Source of the DNA: Chamaesiphon minutus PCC 6605
Lineage (GTDB): Bacteria; Cyanobacteriota; Cyanobacteriia; Cyanobacteriales; Chamaesiphonaceae
DNA: 64,000 nucleotides
Direction of reading: 5' to 3'
NCBI RefSeq assembly: GCF_000317145.1
Contig: NC_020053.1
Span: forward strand, 208,519 to 272,518
The position numbers and the translations under genes were made by a program. The notes under the pieces were generated by a model that worked only from the letters and a program-made list of their open reading frames with translations, did not search any database and had not been told where the DNA came from. Shown piece after piece: positions 41,982 to 50,007 of the stretch; the first letter of the stretch is position 1; each line of letters opens with the position of its first letter.

Positions 41982-44261
41982 ATGATGACAACTTTCAGAG
42001 CGAGTATAACGGGAATTCAACAAGCTCAAACTGCTTTGAAAAGTTACCACGGTAAGCATAAAACTTATTTAGCAGGTGAAGCAGGATGCTCTCGTACTAA
42101 AGTTTATGACTTTTTTAAGGGTCAAAAAGTTCAAGACGAGATCTTTAAAAACATTTGTGCGGCATTGTCTTTGGATTGGCGATCGATCGCCGATGTAGAG
42201 ACAGAAGAAATAGACACAGAATCAACTCCAGAGATCGATAGTCTCGTTCAAACCATCCGTCAACAAGTCAGTGATGATATCCTCCACCGCTGCGGTAAGA
42301 TGCGGATTCTGGATATGGAACAGCCGATCGAGTATGGTGACATCTACACCAGTGTCAATATTCTAGAAAAGAGTGCGGGCAACACTCGATCGGAAATTAC
42401 CAAAATGTTGGCTCATTGCCAAAGAGAGGATTTCGAGCGACCGTTTTTAGGCAAAGTTACACAGGCACGAGTACCAGGGGTAGACGCGGTAGATCTGCAC
42501 GATAAACTGATGATCTTGGGTAAACCAGGAGCAGGTAAAACCACCTTCATGAAGCGGTTAGCGATGCTTTGTTGTGGTAGTAACTTTCAACCGGAAAGAG
42601 TGCCCATTTTTGTGACGCTGAAGGACTTTGCTGAAGCAGCAGCACAGCCGAGTGTCCTAGAATATATCGATCGTCAATGGGCAGACTGTGAGGTTACAGC
42701 GACCGCTAAGACACTGCTCGGAGCAGGTCGAGCATTAGTATTGCTGGATGGTTTGGATGAAGTGCGAGAAATCGACCACGATCGAGTGCGGAAGGCGATT
42801 GAGAATTTTTCTAATCTATATCGGAAATGCCAGATTGTAATTACTTGTCGGATTGCCGCATGGGAATACAAATTTGAGCATTTTACCGAAGTAGAGGTTG
42901 CAGATTTTGACGAGCAGCAGATTGCCGAATTTATCAACAAATGGTTTCAGGCTGAAGGCAAACCGCTCACAGCCAAGCGAATGCTATCGAAGCTAAAAGA
43001 GCGCGAGCCAGTCATGGAATTGGCGACGAATCCGCTGCTATTGACCTTGCTGTGTTTGATTTTTGGAGAGGGAGCGGAGTTCCCCAGCAATCGCTCGGAA
43101 TTGTATAAAGAAGGGCTGGATGTGCTGCTAAAAAAGTGGGATGCCAAACGCGATATCGATCGACATCAAGTGTATAAAAAGTTGTCGCTCAAAAGGAAGG
43201 AAGATTTATTAAGTCAGATAGCCTTCGATACATTCGATCGAGGTGAGTACTTCTTTAAACAAAGCACAGTAGAACGTCATATTACCGACTATATTTGCAA
43301 TCTCCCAGGTACGGCGACAGATGAAGAGGCTTTGCAGCTAGATAGTGAATTGGTATTACGATCGATTATGGCGCAACATGGTTTATTAGTCGAACGTGCT
43401 AAGGAGATTTTTTCTTTTTCCCATCTCACTTTTCATGAGTATTTTACAGCGAAGTGGATTGTAGATAGTTTTGCAGTTCAGGGCGAGCGATCGTTTCTAA
43501 AATTAGTTGAGAAGGTTAGCGATAGACGCTGGCGAGAAGTATTCTTTTTGGTATTGGCAATGCTCCCTAATGCTAGTTCTCATTTACTAGCAATCAAACA
43601 AGAAATTGATGGGATAATAGCTGGTGATGAGAAGGTACAGGAATATTTAGAGTGGCTAAATGAGAAATGTCAATCGATCGAGTCTGAGTTAAACGATCGA
43701 ACATCCTCAGACCTATTAATAATACGTTTACTTTACTTAGATCTCCCCGTTTATTCTTCTTATAAAGACTACAGCGCACAGTCACAGTCATATTTACTAA
43801 GCCTCGATCTCTCTGAAAATGATATCTCCGCGCCATTTTCTACGAAGATGTTCATGGCACTTCCTCTTCCTTTACGGCTTGAATTTTGTCTTTACTTCTG
43901 TATCTACTACTTCCAACTACCTATTCTCCTTGAGTTCAATCTTATCGAGCAAGCCATTGGCAATGCTCAAATGCTCGAATGTAGCGATGAGTTTGTGAGT
44001 GAGCTAAAAAATCTAAACCAGCAGATTCCTCTTCAATCCGAAAATCTCATCCAATGGCAACAAAAATTGCTAGCAGTGCTAATTAAATATCGAAATGTTG
44101 GTTGTGATTGGCAATTCACATCACAGCAAAAAGATCGTATTTATAAATATTATAATGCCAACAACCTTTTGAGAGAATGCTTGGAATTAAAAGATGAATG
44201 CTATATCGACATTGCTACGCGCCAGTACATCACAAATATTTTTTGCCGTCTAGAAAATTAA
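41982..44261 (+). CDS. HTH-NACHT NTPase (putative antiphage STAND protein)
   Basis: A 759-residue STAND NTPase. Residues about 25-70 form a helix-turn-helix (AGEAGCSRTKVYDFFKGQKV). The NACHT module has Walker A LGKPGAGKTTFMKRLAML near residue 180, Walker B LVLLDGLDEVREI near 250, sensor VITCRIAAWEYKFE, and the NPLLLTLLCLIFGEGAEFP region. The C-terminal 250 residues are helical. Proteins with this arrangement are known bacterial NLR-like defence proteins. Phage sensing is inferred from the family and the neighbouring genes. Confidence 0.85.
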   Translation: MMTTFRASITGIQQAQTALKSYHGKHKTYLAGEAGCSRTKVYDFFKGQKVQDEIFKNICAALSLDWRSIADVETEEIDTESTPEIDSLVQTIRQQVSDDILHRCGKMRILDMEQPIEYGDIYTSVNILEKSAGNTRSEITKMLAHCQREDFERPFLGKVTQARVPGVDAVDLHDKLMILGKPGAGKTTFMKRLAMLCCGSNFQPERVPIFVTLKDFAEAAAQPSVLEYIDRQWADCEVTATAKTLLGAGRALVLLDGLDEVREIDHDRVRKAIENFSNLYRKCQIVITCRIAAWEYKFEHFTEVEVADFDEQQIAEFINKWFQAEGKPLTAKRMLSKLKEREPVMELATNPLLLTLLCLIFGEGAEFPSNRSELYKEGLDVLLKKWDAKRDIDRHQVYKKLSLKRKEDLLSQIAFDTFDRGEYFFKQSTVERHITDYICNLPGTATDEEALQLDSELVLRSIMAQHGLLVERAKEIFSFSHLTFHEYFTAKWIVDSFAVQGERSFLKLVEKVSDRRWREVFFLVLAMLPNASSHLLAIKQEIDGIIAGDEKVQEYLEWLNEKCQSIESELNDRTSSDLLIIRLLYLDLPVYSSYKDYSAQSQSYLLSLDLSENDISAPFSTKMFMALPLPLRLEFCLYFCIYYFQLPILLEFNLIEQAIGNAQMLECSDEFVSELKNLNQQIPLQSENLIQWQQKLLAVLIKYRNVGCDWQFTSQQKDRIYKYYNANNLLRECLELKDECYIDIATRQYITNIFCRLEN

Positions 44262-44303
44262 AGATGGCTTAAATAGTATTATATATATCTGTAACTTACA
44301 TAT

Positions 44304-44675
44304 TTAATTTAAAGCAAATTTTTCCAAAAACTCATGATAAGATATTGTTTTAATATGTTTATCATTACAAGCAAATATTAAACATTTAGAATTGGTTACA
44401 AGCGTTCGCTGACAAGAGATTGCATAATGCAGGTTTAAGATATCGTGAAAACTCAAGCTTGGCGATCGAGAGTAATTAACTTCTGGTAGCAAAGTTGGAT
44501 TGGCAATAACAACAGATAAACCAGATCGTTCGATAAATTGGTGGGCATTACAATAATCTGGATAATGACATTCTGAAACCACCAGATCGAGGACTTCAGA
44601 TGAAGTCAGCGATAGCAGTTTTCCATCGGATTGAGATAATGATATCAGTGCATCTGCATCTAGAAGAGGAATCAA
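44304..44675 (-). CDS. PIN-like toxin domain protein
   Basis: A 123-residue protein with a PIN-like N-terminus (MIPLLDADALISLSQ, two Asp) and the late acidic/Ser positions in LVTNSKCLIFACNDKHIKTI. It starts at TTG overlapping the TGA of the XRE-ImmA gene (TTGA), so its translation depends on the upstream gene. Pairing of PIN proteins with XRE-COG2856 antitoxins is known from comparative genomics. Some catalytic acids cannot be confirmed, so activity is uncertain. Confidence 0.7.
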   Translation of the reverse strand: MIPLLDADALISLSQSDGKLLSLTSSEVLDLVVSECHYPDYCNAHQFIERSGLSVVIANPTLLPEVNYSRSPSLSFHDILNLHYAISCQRTLVTNSKCLIFACNDKHIKTISYHEFLEKFALN

Positions 44676-45781
44676 TCACTAACCTCAACATCATATTGTT
44701 TCCAAGTTTGCAATTCCTGATGCACTTCCGAAGTTTTTTTACCCAAAATTTCAGCAGCACGAGAAATAGTTAGCGGTTCATCTTCCAGAAGTGCAGTATA
44801 TGTCAACCTCTCCAGACGAGTTAGTCTTTGTGGCATGGGGATCTCAGAATTAGGGAGATCCTTATCCTTCCCACCACATTTCTTATTAAGAACGCCCATT
44901 TGTGTACCGCTTTGCTGTTTGGTAATAATACCAGCTTGTTCGGCTCTAATCAGAATAGTTCTTAGACTCACACCATATCGTCGCTTGATATCGATCAGCA
45001 AAGGATCTGGTATCCAGCGATCTCGATAAGCACGCATTTCTCTACGAATGACATTTTTTGGCAGCAAAATAGCTCCAGCTAAATGATTGGCAGCCTTCTC
45101 ACGGGGATCTGAAGATTTAGTACGTTCTGGCGGCTGTCGATATTCTTTATGATGAAAAATTAAGTGAGCAAGTTCATGTAGTGAAGTGAAAAATTGTCGT
45201 TCGGCGACATCATTGCTATTAACGACAACAAGACATCCCCAATCCTCCTCACAGGCTGAGAACCCTGAAATTTTGGCAGGAAGGGGGTAGGGTAAAACTT
45301 TTAACCCTTTGCTTTCTAGAAGCGACAGAGAGTCGCCAACAGGTGCTGACTCGCCTAATCCCAGCCAGTTGCGTACTTCCTTAGAATAGTCTTCTATTAC
45401 TTCAGATTCATAACCATCTAAGGGGAATTTAGCTGGAGATACTGGTATTTCTCCAAGCAGCTTTTCTACAGCGGCATAGTCAGCAACTTTTTGGATGAGA
45501 TGTTGTTTGATCGTCGGAGTAAGTGCAGAAGGCTCATCTGCCCGGAAGAGTAAGGATGAAAAAAAAGAATTTGGATCTCTAGAGTTTGGCAACTCTAAAC
45601 CTTGAAGTAGCTCGACTGCTACCCCCATGATCCTAGCAATACTGCTTAATTGAACTAAGCTCGGCTCCCTTTCTCCATTCTCCCACGCCGCGATTGTCTG
45701 ACGAGTTACGCCAGCCTGTTCGCCCAATTCCTCCTGCTTAAATCCAAGCTGATCTCGGTAAGCTCGAATCTGATTTGACAT
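44672..45781 (-). CDS. XRE-type HTH fused to ImmA/IrrE metallopeptidase
   Basis: A 369-residue protein: N-terminal HTH (LGFKQEELGEQAGVTRQTIA, WENGEREPSLVQLSSIARIM), a central zinc peptidase with HEXXH seen in FFTSLHELAHLIFHH, then AANHLAGAILLPKNVIRREM, and a C-terminal extension. COG2856 proteins cleave repressors or act as antitoxin partners. It forms a two-gene unit with the PIN-like protein. The dyad at 46099-46119 is one possible operator. Confidence 0.88.
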   Translation of the reverse strand: MSNQIRAYRDQLGFKQEELGEQAGVTRQTIAAWENGEREPSLVQLSSIARIMGVAVELLQGLELPNSRDPNSFFSSLLFRADEPSALTPTIKQHLIQKVADYAAVEKLLGEIPVSPAKFPLDGYESEVIEDYSKEVRNWLGLGESAPVGDSLSLLESKGLKVLPYPLPAKISGFSACEEDWGCLVVVNSNDVAERQFFTSLHELAHLIFHHKEYRQPPERTKSSDPREKAANHLAGAILLPKNVIRREMRAYRDRWIPDPLLIDIKRRYGVSLRTILIRAEQAGIITKQQSGTQMGVLNKKCGGKDKDLPNSEIPMPQRLTRLERLTYTALLEDEPLTISRAAEILGKKTSEVHQELQTWKQYDVEVSD

Positions 45782-46090
45782 TTATAGCTAAAAAAGTAAA
45801 ATTTTAAACGAAGATAATGTTAGATTTCGTTCCAAATGGCGATCTTGGTCGATCGGCGATCGCAGTCGTTCGGTGTTCTGGGGTTGAACTGGCTCGCGTT
45901 TAGAGGTGCTAACTCATAACCCGCACTAGAGAACTTCTGTAAGGATAGAAATTTCAAGGTTTTTATAATCACCCACTCGCTTCCACATCTTTTCCAGACT
46001 GGCTATGGGTGAGTAAGACTATTATGCCCCACTTCAAGCACCCGATCGGCACTCTTGTTAACAAAATTCTAGAAAAATCCACACAATCTA

Positions 46091-46119
46091 TTGACATGAT
46101 GTTAGATCGGACTTAACAT
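46091..46119 (+). promoter_or_regulatory. Promoter with ATGTTA dyad
   Basis: TTGACA (46091-46096) and TAACAT (46114-46119) are 17 bp apart, and the dyad ATGTTA(N9)TAACAT (46099-46119) overlaps them. ATGTTAGAT recurs at 45821-45829 and 46155-46163. It reads toward the interrupted gene at 46178; the rest of 45782-46177 shows no gene. Confidence 0.5.
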
Positions 46120-46177
46120 TTAAATAGTCTGTTTGAAGAAAAAGCTTCAACAGAATGTTAGATCGCAGGTAAGCTAA

Positions 46178-46906
46178 ATGGCTAAAAATACAGGAAAAGG
46201 CTATCGCAAAGGTGCCGTTGACCAACGCAGTCAAACGTACAACTGTGACTTCTGGCATAAATTGGCACGATCGTCAACCATAAATTGGCTTCGCAATAAC
46301 GAAAATACGTCGTTTCAGGGAATGCTAGCGATCGAGTTTTCAATCATAACTTGGCATTGAGTACCTAAATTCAATCATAATAAGGCATGAGTTCTTTTTT
46401 GAGAATTGTGTACTAACATCGCTAGAAACGGCAATTTTCAAGAACTCTCAGCCAAGTTATGGTTGATTTTCGGGGAGATTAGAGCGCACGATCGAGACAA
46501 ATTTACCCTCCTGATTCAGCACAAAGTCATTGCTAGGCACGATCTAATGGTGAGAGGAGCGTAACTAGGAGTACTGGATCGGATTTGAGAGTAATCGGTC
46601 ATGCTTGAGGTATTCGATCGAGTGCTTTAAATACGATCGCAAAGTGTTTCGCCAGGGAGCCGCAGTTGCAATTAAGGTAACTGATTTCCCTTCGGGATGG
46701 CTGTAGAGCACACTTGAGGGCACTCAATTTTTAAATCAAGGTACTTGGAGTTGTCAAGCATAACTTGGCCGTTTCGGCCAAGTTATGCCAGAAGTCACAA
46801 CAACCCAGTCACAGAGACTTGGACGAAGCGCGATACCGCCACAGGGAGATTTCTTGATAGCAAGCAAGATGGCGATCCATTCAAGGGAGTTAGGAAAGAA
46901 GACTAA
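46178..46906 (+). pseudogene. Small conserved cyanobacterial gene split by a mini-transposon
   Basis: The first 22 codons (MAKNTGKGYRKGAVDQRSQT followed by YN) end at 46243. Removing the 556-bp element and one copy of its 5-bp duplication joins them in frame to PVTETWTKRDTATGRFLDSK, then a few residues, PFKGVRKED and the TAA stop at 46904-46906: a 55-residue protein. The joined sequence matches my memory of a small cyanobacterial family starting MAKNTGKGYR. An ISAzo13-type IS follows immediately after the stop. Function unknown. Confidence 0.85.
46244..46799. mobile_element. 556-bp non-autonomous transposon (Tn7/Tn552-like ends)
   Basis: The ends are exact inverted repeats: TGTGACTTCTGGCATAA (46244-46260) and its complement (46783-46799). 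ACAAC is duplicated on both sides (46239-46243, 46800-46804), giving a 5-bp target duplication. Sub-repeats CATAA(C/A)TTGGC occur at 46256, 46279, 46345 and (variant) 46376, and inverted or direct at 46451, 46759 and 46777. TGT ends, 5-bp duplication and multiple internal sites are characteristic of TnsB/TniA-type elements. No ORF is present. Confidence 0.85.
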
Positions 46907-48219
46907 GGAGATTTCCACAAAAAAAGGTACCTAAGGATTAAAATAGGGGGAGGAAGCGATCGAGAAGAGTAAAACCGTTGAAGAACCCTGAAAGTAACAA
47001 GAGAAATTTAAGTAATGAACAAATCGAAGACCTGAAATTAGCAGCGTCAAAAATGGTGGGAGTAAAACGCCGAGCATTCATTGCACAGATGACGAACAAA
47101 TATTGTCAGGGGAGTGCGAGAAAAGCAGAGCGAGAGTTTGGATGGAAACGGACAATGGTAGAGCTAGGTTTGGCAGAAGAGCGGAGTGGTATTGAATGTA
47201 TCGGCGCACAATCATACCGCAGTGGCTCGAAAAGATGGGAAGAACAACAACCAGAAACAGCCAAAATACTGATTGAGATAGCCGAAGCACATGGACAACA
47301 AGATCCCAGCTTTAAAACAACCATTGCTTACACGAGATTAACCGCAAGCCAAGCAATCTGTGAATTAAAACAACGAGGTTATGAGGAAAATCGATTACCT
47401 GCACCGAGTACGATGACAGTAATTCTCAACCGTATGGGTTATCGTCTACGCCCAGTGATGAAAGCTAAGCCTCAAAAAAAATTCCAGCCACCAATGCAAT
47501 TTTTTTGAACATCAAACAAAAAGACCAACACCAAACCCCAGGGGTAAAAAGATTGAGTCTGGACTGTAAAGCTACCGTAACGATCGGGGATTATAGTAAA
47601 GGTGGTAAAACTAGAGGAAATAACCAAGCCTTAGACCATGATCTGGGCAGTAAGGAAAAATATATTCCGTTCGGCATCGTAGATGAAGATAGTGGTCAAC
47701 TCTATCTTAGTTTCGGCAGTTCGTATAAAACCAGTGACTTCATTGTTGATACCATTGAACAGTGGTGGTCATCACTTTCTACTCTTGAACGCTGTGCCAC
47801 TAATTTAATTCAACTTAAAGTTGATAATGGCTCGGAGAGTAGCGGCATTCGGACTCAATTCTTGTACCGGATGGTCGAGTTTTCTCAGCGAATTGGAACT
47901 CCTGTTCAACTACTCTACTATCCTCCCTATCACAGTAAATATAATCCAATTGAACGGTGTTGGGGAATTTTAGAGCAGCACTGGAACGGGGCTAAATTAA
48001 TTGATGTCGAAACTATGCTAGCCTGGGCACAAAGCATGACGTGGAAAGGAATTAACCCGATTGTTAATCTGAGTCAGTCGATTTATGCTAAGGGTATTTC
48101 TTTATCTAAGCAACAGATGGAAATTGTTGAACAGTCTTTAAAGCGAAATCCTGAATTACCCAAGTGGGATATTCTGATTTGTCCCTAATTCTTGGGTACT
48201 TTCTTTCTTGGAAATCTCC
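46907..48219 (+). mobile_element. ISAzo13-family insertion sequence
   Basis: Imperfect inverted repeats start GGAGATTTCCA at both ends (46907 on; 48219 back) and extend about 35 bp. TAA is duplicated (46904-46906 and 48220-48222). Total 1313 bp. It holds one transposase split over two frames. It inserted precisely at the stop codon of the interrupted small gene. Confidence 0.85.
46978..48188 (+). CDS. ISAzo13-family transposase (two frames, likely -1 frameshift)
   Basis: The first frame (TTG 46978 to 47508) has the N-terminal DNA-binding part (EFGWKRTMVELGLAEERSG). The second (to 48188) has the DDE core: SLDCKATVTIGDYSKGG, KVDNGSESSGIRTQFLYR and YHSKYNPIERCWGILEQHW. Eight consecutive A residues near 47473-47480 allow a -1 slip, joining KPQKK to IPATNAIFLNIKQ. 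This may be programmed, or a base loss. Expression could come from a weak start behind GGGGGAGG. Confidence 0.85.
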
Positions 48220-48318
48220 TAAGCATTATTGCTTGGTCGGTTAAAGCGAGGGGAGAGTAGTTTCCGCTATCGCTCTCCTCCTATTCGAGACTAGAAACCA
48301 AATTAGGTAATCAAACCA

Positions 48319-49044
48319 ATGACAAATATCAATCAAGTCTTACAAATCGCTCAAAGAGAGCTAGGCGTGAAAGAACTAGGTAATAGCAACATCGTCAAGT
48401 ATGGTGAATGGTACGGGCATGACCTTAATGGCCAATCATGGTGTGCCATGTTCGTTTCTTACTGCCTGTATAATGCAGGATTACAGACTTACATCGAGAC
48501 AGAAAAAGGATTTCACTACACTCCTAGTGGAGCAAAATGGTTCAAAGAGCAAAAACGGTGGTTTAAAGATCCATTGCCTGGAGACATCGTTTTTTTTGAT
48601 TGGCAAAATGAAACCGACTCTATTCCAGGTGCCGCTAATCATGTTGCTTTTTTCGTTGCTAAAACAAAAAAAGGTCAAATTATTACGATCGACGGTAATA
48701 ATCCGCCAGATGATAACTCCAATGGAGGGGAAGTTCGCTATCAAGTACGACCGCTCGATTTCACTGTTATGGGATTTGCTCGTCCTGCCTATACAAACAC
48801 GATTGTAGAGCCTTTACCTCTATTGAACGGAACCAATTTATCTTCTCTCACAACTGGCGAAGATATTAGGGTCTGGCAAAAGAGAATGATAGCTCGTGGC
48901 TATGACTTTGGCACTAGTGGCGCAGACGGAGTTTTCGGTAGGCGTTCTAAAAAAGTGCTGGAAGAGTTTCAGCAAAAGCTGGGCTTTAAAGTTAATGGGG
49001 TTCTCGATGTGCTGTCATGGCAAGCTGCTTGGACGGCAATTTAG
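48319..49044 (+). CDS. CHAP-domain amidase with peptidoglycan-binding domain
   Basis: A 241-residue cell-wall hydrolase. The CHAP-like domain (about 1-150) has catalytic Cys in NGQSWCAMFVSYCL and His in AANHVAFFVAK with GNNPPDDNSNGG. The C-terminus has a PG_binding_1 repeat (DIRVWQKRMIARGYDFGTSG, FGRRSKKVLEEFQQKLGFKV). No signal peptide is seen, so it could be phage-like (endolysin), an effector, or released by another route. It lies between IS and KAP-NTPase genes. Confidence 0.85.
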   Translation: MTNINQVLQIAQRELGVKELGNSNIVKYGEWYGHDLNGQSWCAMFVSYCLYNAGLQTYIETEKGFHYTPSGAKWFKEQKRWFKDPLPGDIVFFDWQNETDSIPGAANHVAFFVAKTKKGQIITIDGNNPPDDNSNGGEVRYQVRPLDFTVMGFARPAYTNTIVEPLPLLNGTNLSSLTTGEDIRVWQKRMIARGYDFGTSGADGVFGRRSKKVLEEFQQKLGFKVNGVLDVLSWQAAWTAI

Positions 49045-49203
49045 TTAATTTCTAAATATGTTCGATCGATTGGTAGGAGTAAAACTAGTTAGAAGATCTT
49101 ACTCCCAATTCAATCGAATATTTCAATATCTAATTATCATATTGGTTGAGAAACCAATATGATTTCTAACGCAAGCAAAATATTATATCAAGAGAAATTT
49201 AAT

Positions 49204-49818
49204 ATGTCCAAAATAAGAGAAGAACTTTTAGATACAATTCATACTTTAATTAAAACTAGTAGGGCCTTACCTAAAGAAGGCTCAATGAAAGAAATGATGT
49301 TGCTGTTGTTAGCAGAAATCTGGGATTTTCTCAAATTGCCTGTGGGTTCAATAAGAGATTATTTGAAATCATTGAGATTGAGCAGAAAAAGCAGAATATC
49401 AAAGATAGAAGACGAACACATGTCGAGACTCAATAGGATAGTAGGATATAGAATCTTCAGAGAAGACGATCTAGCTATATTTGACAATCGGATCGACGAG
49501 ATTAAAAGAAAATATCCACCACAGGATCTTGAGGTAGAAGTAAAAGAGATGAAGGATTCAACAGATGAACACTTGGAATATCAAAAAGATCGGAACGAAA
49601 TACTTGGTTCATATTTACCAGTGTTGGGAATAGCATTTATAACTCTTTTGTTCATTTATGTGTATGGTACAGAATTCATCTACTCAAAACAAGGATCGCT
49701 CGTGTTAGCATTAGTTATTTCTTTTTTTACATGTAAGAATAAATTTATGCTGACTTATGATATTTCAGTTGCTAAACATGTAAAACTTTTATTAGAGCGG
49801 ATTGAGAGTAATATTTAA
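49204..49818 (+). CDS. Membrane protein upstream of the KAP NTPase
   Basis: A 204-residue protein from ATG 49204 (an upstream in-frame ATG at 49159 is possible). It has a charged helical N-terminal part (REELLDTIHTLIKTSRALP; EVEVKEMKDSTDEHLEYQKD) and two adjacent membrane helices (about residues 136-155 and 160-180). It is AT-rich like the KAP gene 190 bp downstream. No family recognised. It may be the membrane partner of that NTPase; this is inference. Confidence 0.6.
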   Translation: MSKIREELLDTIHTLIKTSRALPKEGSMKEMMLLLLAEIWDFLKLPVGSIRDYLKSLRLSRKSRISKIEDEHMSRLNRIVGYRIFREDDLAIFDNRIDEIKRKYPPQDLEVEVKEMKDSTDEHLEYQKDRNEILGSYLPVLGIAFITLLFIYVYGTEFIYSKQGSLVLALVISFFTCKNKFMLTYDISVAKHVKLLLERIESNI

Positions 49819-50007
49819 TCTGATTAGAGTCACAAAGAACAAACTACACTAATCTATCCCGATCGCATATCGTGTAAAAGTAGTTCCAAAATCAGTGAAT
49901 CAAACCCAATGTGAGCGAACGTTAAAGTTAATTAGCATCGTTCGCGCCAGCGTCGGCTCTGCCGAATCGCACTCAAAAACCTATCCTTTTTCAGAGCAAG
50001 CAAATAT

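Noticed and set aside
46244-46799. Complete CRISPR-associated transposon
   Set aside because: Only 556 bp long, without tnsB, tnsC, tniQ, Cas12k or CRISPR repeats; it is at most a non-autonomous relative.
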